From: Paenibacillus algorifonticola
Lineage (GTDB): Bacteria; Bacillota; Bacilli; Paenibacillales; Paenibacillaceae
Length of the DNA stretch: 64,000 bases
Direction: 5' to 3'
NCBI RefSeq assembly: GCF_000971975.1
Contig: NZ_LAQO01000027.1
Coordinates: 1-64,000, forward strand
Shown here: positions 17,522 through 25,377 of the stretch, piece by piece
Position numbering within the stretch: position 1 is the stretch's first letter
Layout: every line of letters starts with the position of its first letter
Position numbers and translations under genes: made by a program
Notes under the pieces: generated by a model
Told to the model about the DNA's origin: nothing
Databases searched by the model: none
Seen by the model: the letters and a program-made list of their open reading frames with translations, nothing else

Positions 17522-18607
17522 ATGCGAAGACAAGCTGTATTTGTGAAAATGATTTATGCAATCGCTTTCTTGATGCTTCTGAGCAGCTGCCAGCTTACAG
17601 CCCCCGCTCCTTCATCATCGGGGGTAGACCATACGCTGCAGACCGGAACGGGTGCAGGAGAGGGCGCCATAGCAGGAGGCGGAGCGCTGCCTGAGGCAAC
17701 GGAAATCGAGCTGATACAGCCAGTGAGGCCGATTGTTCTGGGTTTCTCCCAGCTTGGTTCAGAGAGTGAATGGCGAATGGCCAACACCAATTCAGTCAAA
17801 GAGGCGGCAAAAGAGGCCGGAATCGAGCTATTGTTCGAAAATGCGGAGCAATCACAGGAAAAGCAGTTTGAGGCGATTCGTTCCTTTATTAAGCGGAAGG
17901 TCGATGTCATTGCAATTGCACCGGTCGTACATTCGGGCTGGGATGATATTTTAACCGAGGTTAAGCAGGCGGGTATTCCGCTTATTATATCCGACCGTTC
18001 AGTCGATGTGGGCGATTCCTCGCTTTATGTGACGCATATTGGGGCGGATTTATATGAGGAAGGGCGCAAGGCGGGCAAATATTTGGTCGATAAAATGCGG
18101 GATGCTGCGGAGACAATCCAAATCGTCGAGCTGCGGGGAACGGAAGGTTCATCCCCCTCGATCCAGCGCGGACAGGGCTTTCGGGATATTGTGCTGAAGC
18201 AGCCGGGTTATAAAATCATGGCCAGCGTCGACGCTGATTTTACTTTTGAGCGGGGCAAGGAAGTGATGAGCACACTGCTTGAACAATACGGTGGCGAAAT
18301 GGACGTGTTGTTCGCCCAAAACGACGATATGGCGCTTGGCGCAATTGAAGCGATTGAGGAATATGGACTGCGGCCAGGCGTCGATATTGTCATTATTTCA
18401 GTGGATGGGACGCGGCGGGCGTTCATGAAGCTGGCGGAGGGTAAAATCAACTGCATCGTCGAATGCAATCCGCTGCTTGGCCCGAACATGATGCAGGCGG
18501 TGCAGGAGCTCGTTGCCGGGCGAACGCTGCCGAAGCGGATCGTACCGCAGGAAAGCGTCTATACCGAGCAAATGGCGAAGAAGGAAATCCCGTACCGGAA
18601 GTATTAA
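17522..18607 (+). CDS. Second YtfQ-like sugar-binding lipoprotein
   Basis: 361 aa, ATG at 17522 with GGAGGGAGC upstream. The lipoprotein signal ends in the lipobox LLSSC near residue 23. The mature domain is a clear paralogue of the product of the gene at 12682: GFSQLGSESEWRMANTNSVK, PVVHSGWDDILTEVKQAGIP, VELRGTEGSSPSIQRGQGF, FAQNDDMALGAIEAIEEYGL, and both proteins end in RKY. The two differ at positions within the sugar-binding region (for example SESEW versus AESGW, and IQRGQGF versus IDRKTGF), so they may present different sugars, or anomers, to one shared permease complex. It is likely the last gene of the transporter operon, 158 nt after yjfF. Confidence 0.88.
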   Translation: MRRQAVFVKMIYAIAFLMLLSSCQLTAPAPSSSGVDHTLQTGTGAGEGAIAGGGALPEATEIELIQPVRPIVLGFSQLGSESEWRMANTNSVKEAAKEAGIELLFENAEQSQEKQFEAIRSFIKRKVDVIAIAPVVHSGWDDILTEVKQAGIPLIISDRSVDVGDSSLYVTHIGADLYEEGRKAGKYLVDKMRDAAETIQIVELRGTEGSSPSIQRGQGFRDIVLKQPGYKIMASVDADFTFERGKEVMSTLLEQYGGEMDVLFAQNDDMALGAIEAIEEYGLRPGVDIVIISVDGTRRAFMKLAEGKINCIVECNPLLGPNMMQAVQELVAGRTLPKRIVPQESVYTEQMAKKEIPYRKY

Positions 18608-18654
18608 GCGCAGCTTTGATGGTGAAAGGATCGTTCCTCATCCATCATGCACAG

Positions 18655-18703
18655 CACAAGGCCGTTCCCAACAGCGTAGAAGCTGCGCGGGAACGGCCTT
18701 GTG
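18655..18703. terminator. Strong inverted repeat between convergent genes
   Basis: CACAAGGCCGTTCCC (18655-18669) pairs perfectly with GGGAACGGCCTTGTG (18689-18703). The T-tract is weak on both sides. It separates the transporter operon (+) from cheW (-). Confidence 0.75.
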
Positions 18704-18711
18704 TCGTTTCA

Positions 18712-19125
18712 CTATATGGTTTTGGTAGAAGCGAGGAACAGCGTTACATGCAGGATCGGAATAACCCGGTTATCTAGCCTGAAAGCTTGGTGGAAAATGT
18801 CCTTTTCTGTAGAATCCGGCACAGGCTCAATGTCGGCTTCTTCAATGGAAGCGGTATTTTCGATATCATCGACGAGCAGTGCTACTTTGGCTTGCCTGAG
18901 CAAAATGATTTTTTGATAGCTGTCTGGGGCCTGTCCAAACAGATTGAATTTTTTGCGCAAGTTAATAATAGTGTAGAGGCCGCCACGAATGTTGGCCACG
19001 CCACCATGCCACGGCTCGGCGAAAGGAAGTGGTGTTCCTTCTACGGCTGCTTGAATTTCATCAATTTCCGAAAAATGGACAGCAAACGGTTTGTTGGCCA
19101 CGTTGAAAATAATAAAGTCGCTCAT
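18712..19125 (-). CDS. cheW: CheW-like chemotaxis coupling protein
   Basis: 137 aa from the ATG at 19125, with AAGGAGA 9 nt upstream; longer in-frame starts lack a site. The sequence is a single CheW domain: DFIIFNVANKPFAVHFSEID (first beta-barrel strands), WHGGVANIRGGLYTIINLRK (the receptor-interface segment with the typical xxGxxNLRG-like motif, here ANIRGGLYTIINLRKKF), and KVALLVDDIENTASIEEADI. CheW links chemoreceptors to the kinase CheA at the cytoplasmic face of the membrane. It is encoded alone, not in a che operon. The only receptor visible in the window is the methyl-accepting protein at 54866-56596. It is shorter than many CheW proteins, but both subdomains appear present. Confidence 0.85.
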   Translation of the reverse strand: MSDFIIFNVANKPFAVHFSEIDEIQAAVEGTPLPFAEPWHGGVANIRGGLYTIINLRKKFNLFGQAPDSYQKIILLRQAKVALLVDDIENTASIEEADIEPVPDSTEKDIFHQAFRLDNRVIPILHVTLFLASTKTI

Positions 19126-19282
19126 TAGAGATGGTCTCCTTGCCGTGTTTGGTATGCTTCGAGCAATTCCTATCTCTATTATATTATATCGTTCGACACG
19201 CTGCATATAACTTTCAAAATAATGATTTGACATTGCACACAACCTGTAACTATAATAGTTACATAGGGCGAATCGCTTTTTT

Positions 19283-19380
19283 GAAATATAGGAAAGGATA
19301 TCCTAACGCTATCCTTTCTCTATATTTCTCGGAATGAAACGCGCCGCGCCGCCAAAGGATGGCGACAGCCGTTTCACCTT
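19283..19380 (+). repeat. Single 98-nt two-hairpin repeat (type B)
   Basis: The AT-rich hairpin is perfect here: AAATATAG/CTATATTT plus GAAAGGATA/TATCCTTTC, with one bulged T. The second hairpin is of type B with core GCCGCCAAAGGATGGC. The unit ends with TTTCACCTT, 40 nt before the start of the oxidoreductase gene, inside its leader. Confidence 0.93.
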
Positions 19381-19420
19381 GGAAAAATGAATCTTATTTT
19401 ATATTCAGGAGGAATAGAAA

Positions 19421-20062
19421 ATGAAAATAGCAGTTATTGGCGCGACAGGTAAAGCAGGAAGTTTGATCATTCAGGAGGCGGCAGCAAGAGGACATGAGGT
19501 GACGGCAATTGTCAGAACGGCATCGAAGTTTACACAGCCCGATGCGGCTGTATTGGAGAAAGATGCGTTCAAGCTGACAGCTGAGGATTTGAAAGCTTTT
19601 GACATCGTCGTCAACGCATTCGGCGCACCGCACGGCGAGGAAACGAAGCATGTGGAGCTAGGCAAAGTGCTGATTGAAGCGCTTAAAGGCGCGCCGGAAA
19701 CCCGCTTGATCGTAATCGGCGGAGCGGGCAGCCTGTTCGTTGATGAAGCAAAAACGAAGCGTTTGTTAGAAACGGAGCAGTTCCCGAAAGAATATTATGC
19801 AACAGCCTTCAACCAAGGCAGCAACCTGAACGATTTGCAAAATTCGGCAGGCATTAAATGGACCTTCGTCAGCCCGGCTGCCTTTTTCAATCCGGATGGC
19901 AAACGCACAGGCTCTTACACGAAAGGCAAGGACAACTTCTTCTTTAACGCAAAAGGCGACAGCTATGTAAGCTATGCGGATTATGCGATTGCGATTGTGG
20001 ATGAGGCTGAGCAAGCGAACCATGTGAACGAGCGTTTCGCAGTGGTATCGGAAGCGGAGTAA
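19421..20062 (+). CDS. NAD(P)-binding oxidoreductase/epimerase-like protein (NmrA/YwnB type)
   Basis: 213 aa with an N-terminal Rossmann motif, MKIAVIGATGKAGSLI (GxTGxxG), followed by a basic residue in VTAIVRTASKF, which suggests NADP(H) use. Further family landmarks are DIVVNAFGAPHGEE, RLIVIGGAGSLFVDE, and WTFVSPAAFFNPDGKRTGSY. These are typical of the short atypical-SDR proteins (YwnB/HSCARG-like) that act as NADPH-dependent reductases or redox sensors. There is no Tyr-x-x-x-Lys catalytic pair in the classical place. The start has AGGAGGAATAG upstream. The gene is monocistronic: the 98-nt repeat lies upstream and a strong terminator downstream. The substrate is unknown. Confidence 0.85.
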   Translation: MKIAVIGATGKAGSLIIQEAAARGHEVTAIVRTASKFTQPDAAVLEKDAFKLTAEDLKAFDIVVNAFGAPHGEETKHVELGKVLIEALKGAPETRLIVIGGAGSLFVDEAKTKRLLETEQFPKEYYATAFNQGSNLNDLQNSAGIKWTFVSPAAFFNPDGKRTGSYTKGKDNFFFNAKGDSYVSYADYAIAIVDEAEQANHVNERFAVVSEAE

Positions 20063-20087
20063 GCCGCGCAATAATCAAAAATAACCG

Positions 20088-20127
20088 ACAAGGGCAAGAT
20101 TCATTTCGACATGAATCTTGCCCTTGT
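20088..20127. terminator. Intrinsic terminator (17-bp stem)
   Basis: ACAAGGGCAAGATTCAT (20088-20104) pairs perfectly with ATGAATCTTGCCCTTGT (20111-20127) with a six-base loop. It serves the convergent genes on either side. Confidence 0.85.
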
Positions 20128-20169
20128 TATCGTTCTGGGAGCTTGCAGGTGGGGTGTTCTGTCGACGCT

Positions 20170-20406
20170 CTAAGCAAGCTGAACCCGTTTGCCGTTCGTC
20201 GATGAAGGCAGCAGGGAATATACATTTTGCAGGTAGAACATGCTTGGGCTGAGCTTAAAGCTGGAGCCTTTGAAGGTGCAGCGATCATAGTTGAAATGCA
20301 GCGACGATATCGTAATGATGCAGTTGTTGAAGGTACAGCCAATGTAGTGGTTTCCGTCAAACTTGATTTCTTCACCGTCAAATCGTTTGTTTATAATGTA
20401 TTCCAT
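20170..20406 (-). CDS. Small pentapeptide-repeat-like protein
   Basis: 78 aa with a strong ribosome-binding site (GAGGAGG about 9 nt before the ATG at 20406). Residues about 8-55 show loosely five-residue periodicity of the A(D/N)LxX kind, with bulky residues at the core position: FDGEEIKF, HYIGCTFNNCIITI, FNYDRCTFKGSSFKL. This is the signature of a short right-handed quadrilateral beta-helix. It is too short for a Qnr-like gyrase mimic and has only about eight turns' worth of sequence at most. It is flanked by terminators and convergent with the oxidoreductase gene. Function not known. Confidence 0.7.
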   Translation of the reverse strand: MEYIINKRFDGEEIKFDGNHYIGCTFNNCIITISSLHFNYDRCTFKGSSFKLSPSMFYLQNVYSLLPSSTNGKRVQLA

Positions 20407-20491
20407 CGTAAAAGTCCTCCTCGAAATTGAAATAGATTACTTGTTATTTACCCAAGTAAACAGATGTGAAACAGCTCTTTCTCGTGCTTGT

Positions 20492-21370
20492 TCATTTTTG
20501 CGAAGATAACATGGACGGCCCTTTTGCTAATGGAATAAGAGTTTGTCCCATTTTTAGACGGGCCAGCGAAGCATTCATTTCCCCGCCTAATAGTATGATA
20601 TGCGATGTAATGAATAACCATACTAGCAAAATAATAATGCCACCAATACTGCCGTATGTTTTGGAGTAGTTGCCGAAATTATTAATGTAAAACTGGAACA
20701 GCATCGAGGCTGCGACCCAGCCAATCGTCGTAAACAGCACGCCGGGCAGAACTTCCTTTAGGGTCAGCCTTCGGTTGGGAGCGATCCAATACAGCATCGT
20801 AAATACGATAAGCATGGCGGCGAGCGGAATCGCATATTTCACCAAATTCCATACCCACTCGCTTTCACTTGGCACATGAAGCAGGTCGAACAAATAGCTG
20901 CTGATCGTCTGGCCAAACACGTGCATAAGCATGACGAGCGTAATGACAAGGCCAAGCACGAGCGTGGCGATCAGTGCTATGCCGCGTATTTTCCAGAAGG
21001 GACGGCTTTCCTGCTCCTCATAGGCTGTATTCATGCCTTTAATAATGGCATTCATGCCACTCGATGCCGACCAGATCGTCACCAGCATCCCGACCGACAG
21101 CAGCGTCCCATTGCTGCCCTGCGTAATTTCTTCAAGCACCTGGCTGATCGACTCGCCCGTCTCGGCAGGGAGCAGGCGGATGAGCTCGGCAACGAGGCTA
21201 TCCCCCGATAACTGAACGAAGCCCAGCAGGCTGACAACAAACAGCAGAAAGGGGAAAAAGGACAAAATCAAATAAAAAGTCAGCTGCGCCGCTACCCCCG
21301 GCACATCATCATCGCGGAAACGGATATACATATCAAGCAAAAATCGCATCGTTTTTGATTTAGGAGCCAT
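20492..21370 (-). CDS. YihY/BrkB-family integral membrane protein
   Basis: 292 aa with about six membrane helices. The N-terminal DDDVPGVAAQLTFYLILSFF segment, followed by PFLLFVVSLLGF, is diagnostic of the YihY/BrkB family (long mis-annotated as ribonuclease BN). Further conserved stretches are LVTIWSASSGMNAIIKGMNT, TAYEEQESRPFWKIR, and FTMLYWIAPNRRLTLKEVLP with GVLFTTIGW. The family is proposed to transport or flip lipids or solutes, but its activity is unsettled. The start is preceded by GGAGGTAGCTGCTT. The gene stands alone between the small pentapeptide-like gene and a 440-nt gene-poor stretch. Confidence 0.9.
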   Translation of the reverse strand: MAPKSKTMRFLLDMYIRFRDDDVPGVAAQLTFYLILSFFPFLLFVVSLLGFVQLSGDSLVAELIRLLPAETGESISQVLEEITQGSNGTLLSVGMLVTIWSASSGMNAIIKGMNTAYEEQESRPFWKIRGIALIATLVLGLVITLVMLMHVFGQTISSYLFDLLHVPSESEWVWNLVKYAIPLAAMLIVFTMLYWIAPNRRLTLKEVLPGVLFTTIGWVAASMLFQFYINNFGNYSKTYGSIGGIIILLVWLFITSHIILLGGEMNASLARLKMGQTLIPLAKGPSMLSSQK

Positions 21371-21810
21371 AAGCAGCTACCTCCGTTTATCAACTATTTT
21401 TGAGCTGAGTTTTTAACCTATTGTTATGCAGGCTGGTCAGGCCTCAACATTCGCTGTTGCCTATACTGTTGATTATGCTTACCCGTACAGGCGGCGACTC
21501 AAGCGAAATGAAAAGCGTACTTATTCAAAGCCAAGTTGACAAACTGAATTAGTGTGGAATAAACTGGGTGTATATCAAAATGCTGTTGTTGACCGGCCAA
21601 CCGGAGGCGAGGTTCTGCAATACGCTCGCGGTGAAAGGGTATTTGCAATCGACACTGGTCGATTACGAGCTGGGCGAGGGCGCACCAATACCACCCTCGC
21701 CACACCTTATTGCGGCAGGAAACCATTCGTACAATTAATCGCGCAGCAGGTACAACTTTTTCCAAATGATCAACGTCTATAGCATAAATGGGCGGACAGG
21801 AAGTGATCGT
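21371..21810. other. Gene-poor stretch, no supported feature
   Basis: Short open frames occur on both strands (for example 21552-21782 plus and 21499-21765 minus), but they lack ribosome-binding sites and recognisable sequence. I see no strong hairpin or repeat. It presumably holds promoters for the flanking divergent genes. Confidence 0.5.
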
Positions 21811-22035
21811 TTGGACGTTTATTTGAAAGCAAGCGTCGTCATTGCGCTGCTGCTAGGAGTGGGCTTGCTGTTTATCGCTTCGTCTAAGAAGCGCCACGGC
21901 CAAGATGTGCATATGAGCGAGCGTCGAAAAACGCTGCGGCGAATCGGTGCCTGTATCGTCATTTTCACAACGCTGCTGATCGTGTTCGGCTTATTGTCCT
22001 ATAACGCCGAGGAAGTGCATCAGATGGGGCATTGA
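21811..22035 (+). CDS. Small membrane protein, two predicted helices
   Basis: If translation starts at the TTG at 21811 (AGGAAGTGAT just upstream) the protein has 74 aa; an ATG at 21766 would add 15 residues but has no site. Residues about 7-25 (ASVVIALLLGVGLLFIAS) and 45-62 (IGACIVIFTTLLIVFGLL) are hydrophobic. They are separated by a basic loop (SSKKRHGQDVHMSERRKTLR), so both ends probably face outward or the loop faces the cytoplasm. There is no recognisable family. A 19-bp terminator follows, which supports it being a real transcription unit. Confidence 0.55.
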   Translation: MDVYLKASVVIALLLGVGLLFIASSKKRHGQDVHMSERRKTLRRIGACIVIFTTLLIVFGLLSYNAEEVHQMGH

Positions 22036-22048
22036 AGCCTAAAGCAGA

Positions 22049-22100
22049 AAGGGGTTATCCGCAAGTCACGCTTAATAAGGCGACTTGCGGATAACCCCTT
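22049..22100. terminator. Strong bidirectional terminator (19-bp perfect stem)
   Basis: AAGGGGTTATCCGCAAGTC (22049-22067) pairs perfectly with GACTTGCGGATAACCCCTT (22082-22100). It lies between the small membrane protein (+) and the monooxygenase gene (-). Confidence 0.85.
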
Positions 22101-22114
22101 CTATTTGTTGCGAG

Positions 22115-23476
22115 TCAGCTATTGGAAAAGCGGTAGGCTGCGCCAGTATGGGTATTTGGCAGACGTGTATTTCCTTTGCCGAACAGGCGCTCGCGAAGCG
22201 TATCCTCCTCGTATTCTTGTCGGAACATGCCGCGCCGCTGCAGTTCTGGCACAACGTGATCGACAAAGTCGATATGCGTTCCGGGCAGCACATAACGCTC
22301 CAAATTAAAGCCGTCAATACCGGTTTCCTCTACCCAATATTGCATTTGGTCCGCAATTTCCTCAGCTGTTCCGGCTATTACAATACCGCGAAATTCCTTC
22401 TCTGCAAAATTATCGCTCACTTCTCGGACGCTTTGAACTTTGCCGCTATGCTTCGTATACCGCTCGGTATGCGTGCGTCCTTGCTCGGTTTTTATCTGTT
22501 CGAACGGCGCATCGGGATCCAGCGCGGACAAATCAATGCCCGTCGCGTTCTCATAGGTGAGCAAAGCCGCCTCCCGGCTGCGATGGGCTTTGTATTCAGC
22601 AAGCTTGCGCTCAGCTTCCTCACGCGTACGGCCGACCACAGTCGACAGCCCCGTGAAAATTTTAATTTCCCCTTCCCCTCTGCCATAAGCCGCAGCCCGT
22701 TTGCGAATATCCTGCACCTGAGCCCTCAGCGCTTCTATAGTTGGGGCTTTCAGGAAGACACCCTCCGCATGCTTGGCGGCAAAATCACGTCCGCGATCCG
22801 AGCTGCCAGCCTGAAACAGGACAGGCGTACGTTGAATGGAAGGCTCACTGGCATGGGAAGCCGTCATTTTATAATATTTGCCGCTGTGCTGAATGACATG
22901 AACCTTGTCCGCATCGGCGTAAATGCGGCGTCCGCGATCGGCAATTACAGCGTCATCCTCCCAGCTGCCCTCCAGCAGCTTATAGCTTGCTTCCATAAAT
23001 TCCTCAGCCTGCTCATAGCGTTCATCATGCGGCAAAATGCCGCTGCGGCCAAAGCTTTCCGCGCCGCTAATGCCGCCTGTAGCAACGACATTCCAGCCAA
23101 TGCGGCCGTTCGTCAAATGGTCAAGCGTCGAGAAGCGGCGGGCATTAGGAAATGGCAGCTCGTACACAGGCGAGGCCGTCGTTACGAAAGCGAGATGCTT
23201 CGTGCTGGCAGCGAGTGCTGAAATGACCAGCATCGGATCATTTGAGGGCGTGTATACAGCTTCGCGATACGAAAGCTCACGCTTATGATGGGGATAGCCA
23301 TAGGAGTCGGCAAAAAACATAAAATCGAATTTGCCGCGTTCCAGCACCTGCGCAAGCTCAATCCAGAAAGCCAGCTCCTTATAGCGTGTAGATTGATTGG
23401 CGGGATGGGTCCATAAGCCCTGCGTCATTTGATTAGGGGTATGAATATCGAAAATGCCTAAATGGATTTTTTTCAT
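22115..23476 (-). CDS. NtaA/SnaA/DszA-family FMN-dependent monooxygenase (1)
   Basis: 453 aa, the expected length. Members of this luciferase-like subgroup use FMNH2, supplied by a separate reductase, to oxidise nitrilotriacetate, pristinamycin intermediates, dibenzothiophene sulfone or succinocysteine-type thioethers. Landmarks visible are FDFMFFADSYGYPHHKREL, SNDPMLVISALAASTKHLAF, NARRFSTLDHLTNGRIGWNV, VLFQAGSSDRGRDFAAKHAE and, near the C-terminus, DGFNLERYVLPGTHIDFVDH. It is a close paralogue of the protein encoded at 32313-33683. It lies on the opposite strand from the rest of the cluster, just downstream (in its own direction, upstream) of the LysR gene. The ATG at 23476 is preceded by a GGAGCGCTGC-type site. 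No flavin reductase gene is in the window. Confidence 0.9.
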   Translation of the reverse strand: MKKIHLGIFDIHTPNQMTQGLWTHPANQSTRYKELAFWIELAQVLERGKFDFMFFADSYGYPHHKRELSYREAVYTPSNDPMLVISALAASTKHLAFVTTASPVYELPFPNARRFSTLDHLTNGRIGWNVVATGGISGAESFGRSGILPHDERYEQAEEFMEASYKLLEGSWEDDAVIADRGRRIYADADKVHVIQHSGKYYKMTASHASEPSIQRTPVLFQAGSSDRGRDFAAKHAEGVFLKAPTIEALRAQVQDIRKRAAAYGRGEGEIKIFTGLSTVVGRTREEAERKLAEYKAHRSREAALLTYENATGIDLSALDPDAPFEQIKTEQGRTHTERYTKHSGKVQSVREVSDNFAEKEFRGIVIAGTAEEIADQMQYWVEETGIDGFNLERYVLPGTHIDFVDHVVPELQRRGMFRQEYEEDTLRERLFGKGNTRLPNTHTGAAYRFSNS

Positions 23477-23620
23477 CGCAAGCAGCGCTCCGTTCCACTA
23501 TTTAAATATCAAGTTATTCACTCGGAATAATAGTTATAAGTGAGCATAGCGGAAGGGGCATTATTTGTACAATTGAAAATGCTAAAGCGCGGCTTTAATA
23601 AACCTAAAGCATGGACGCCG

Positions 23621-24517
23621 CTACCACTCTGGATCGGGAGTGAGCGCCTGCTTAATATCGGCAATCAGCTCTTTATTAATTTGGCTTAGCGTCGTGCTGT
23701 TCCGCTTAATGAGGATGCCCAGCTCAGGCCCTTCGGCTAAATCAATAACCTGCTTGATGATCGTCCCCGGCAGCGGCGGTGAAATGGCGACGACGGGCGA
23801 TAGGGCAATACCGAGCTGAGCCTGTACATAATATTTGAGCGCGGATATGCTGGCGACCTCAATGCTGTTATGCCGCAGCTTGCCGATTTTTTTCGTGATC
23901 ATTTCCTCGATGCGAATGCGAAACGAGCATGTTCCCGGCGTGAACAGAAACTTTTCATTCCGCAAATCCTTCATCCGTATTTCCGCGCGTTCGGCAAAGG
24001 GATGCTGAGCAGGCAGCAATAAAGAAAACTGTTCCTTCATTAATCCGTGAAATTCAAGCTCGATATGCGGTTCAGGCTGATTGCAAAGCGCCAGATCAAT
24101 TTCATCGTCGATGACCATCTGCATCAGCTCTTTGGTCGTACCGACTTTGACTTTAATTTGCACCTTCGGCTTTTTTTGCGTATACGCGGACAAAATGCCA
24201 GGCAGGCGATTGCTGGCGGACGGCTCGGAAGCGCCTACCCGAACAACGCCGGCATCACCTTGAATGAAGTCCGCCAAGGAGCTGTTTAATTCGTCGTATT
24301 CCCGCAGCAGCATGTCGGCCCGTTCATGGAATAGCCGTCCAGCGCTGGTGAGCGTTATCGTTTTGCCCCGCTCGAACAGCTTCATGCCGAGTTCCTCTTC
24401 CAGCTTCTTGATTTGTATCGTAATGGTAGGCTGCGAGTATTGCAGTGCCTCGGCAGCACGCTGGAAATTACCGAGCTTAACAATGGTCTGGAACGTTTTA
24501 ATTAACCGAATTTCCAT
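23621..24517 (-). CDS. LysR-family transcriptional regulator
   Basis: 298 aa, the typical length. The N-terminal winged helix-turn-helix (residues 1-60) reads MEIRLIKTFQTIVKLGNFQR followed by AAEALQYSQPTITIQIKKLE and EELGMKLFERG. The effector-binding domain starts near residue 92 (VVRVGASEPSASNRLPGILS). It lies between the first monooxygenase gene and the divergent cluster of carboxymuconolactone-decarboxylase-like, amidohydrolase, transporter and monooxygenase genes, so it very likely controls both. In Bacillus subtilis the analogous ytmI cluster, which includes an NtaA-like monooxygenase and an M20 amidohydrolase, is governed by the LysR protein YtlI in response to sulfur status. The effector here is unknown. 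Confidence 0.92.
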   Translation of the reverse strand: MEIRLIKTFQTIVKLGNFQRAAEALQYSQPTITIQIKKLEEELGMKLFERGKTITLTSAGRLFHERADMLLREYDELNSSLADFIQGDAGVVRVGASEPSASNRLPGILSAYTQKKPKVQIKVKVGTTKELMQMVIDDEIDLALCNQPEPHIELEFHGLMKEQFSLLLPAQHPFAERAEIRMKDLRNEKFLFTPGTCSFRIRIEEMITKKIGKLRHNSIEVASISALKYYVQAQLGIALSPVVAISPPLPGTIIKQVIDLAEGPELGILIKRNSTTLSQINKELIADIKQALTPDPEW

Positions 24518-24671
24518 GCGATTTCACCCCTATGCTTAAAAAATACTAAATTGGCTATTTAAATCTTTCAATTATACACGTCCAGCTTTATGCCCTATTA
24601 TAACAGATATAAACCCGATTAAATCAAGTGGATTACACATATTTAAAATGGAAAATGGAGGTTTTACCCTA

Positions 24672-25331
24672 ATGTCGAACGAAAGCCTGTACACCAGACA
24701 CGCACCCAGCTACTCATCCAAAATATTCAGTTATGCTCCCGATGCCTTTAAGGCCTTCGGCTAATTTAATAAGGAAGCACTCGCTGATGGCGTAATTTCA
24801 GTCAAAATCAAAGAATTTATAGCCGTTGCCGTTGCCCACGTTACAGGCTGCCCTTATTGTATTGAAGCCCATGTCGGCAAAGCCAAGGCGCTAAATGCAT
24901 CGTTCGAGGAATTGTTCGAAGCGGCGGCTGTCGGTGCTGCGGTCAATGCGCATTCCGCCTTCTATCATTCGGTCAATGCGCTTAATGCTTTCAACGGCAG
25001 CAAAGAAACGGACTTGTACAGCAGAAGCAATATCGAGCTGGCAGAGCGGCTGGAGGATGTGAATGAAGGGCTGTACAATGCTTTCTTCGAATATTTGCAT
25101 AAGTCGCTAAAGGCGCAGCATATCGAAGCGAAGGAAAAACTGCTCATCGCGGTAGGCTCGGCCCATGTGACGGGAAGTGCTTACAGCATTGAGATTTTTA
25201 CAAGACAGGCGAAGGATGCGGGAGCGACACTGGAGGAGCTGGCTGAGACGATTGTTGTGGCAACGGTTTTGAAGGCAGGCTCTGCGATGGCGCACCGGGT
25301 AAATGCCCTGCAAGCCTACGAGCGGGAGTAG
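24672..25331 (+). pseudogene. Carboxymuconolactone decarboxylase/AhpD-like gene interrupted by an in-frame TAA
   Basis: An ATG at 24672 with AATGGAGG upstream begins a frame that runs 30 codons to FKAFG, meets TAA at 24762-24764, then continues in the same frame (FNKEALADGV...) to 25331. The resumed part contains the AhpD-type redox motif TGCPYCIEAH and a second domain half with AHVTGSAYSIEIFTRQAKDA. Without the stop the protein would have 219 residues. A single base change of a GAA, CAA or AAA codon would restore it. Options are a true nonsense mutation, a sequencing error, or internal initiation (TTG codons only). It is the first gene of the catabolic operon, divergent from lysR, and is followed after 46 nt by the amidohydrolase gene. 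Confidence 0.85.
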
Positions 25332-25377
25332 AAACTTTAATAGCCTGAAGAAAAAGAGGAAGAAAGGGGAAGCGAGC

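Noticed and set aside
21499..21782. Two overlapping short frames on opposite strands in the 21.4-21.8 kb gap
   Set aside because: Neither has a ribosome-binding site, hydrophobic pattern or recognisable motif; kept only as a gene-poor stretch.
22085..23221. Long plus-strand open frame (378 codons) opposite the first monooxygenase gene
   Set aside because: It starts inside a terminator stem, has no family features, and is an antisense shadow of a clear flavin monooxygenase gene.
24540..24671. Possible riboswitch (SAM- or T-box type) ahead of the sulfur-type catabolic cluster
   Set aside because: The leader is only about 130 nt, AT-rich, and shows neither the conserved cores nor a terminator stem; LysR control is the simpler explanation.
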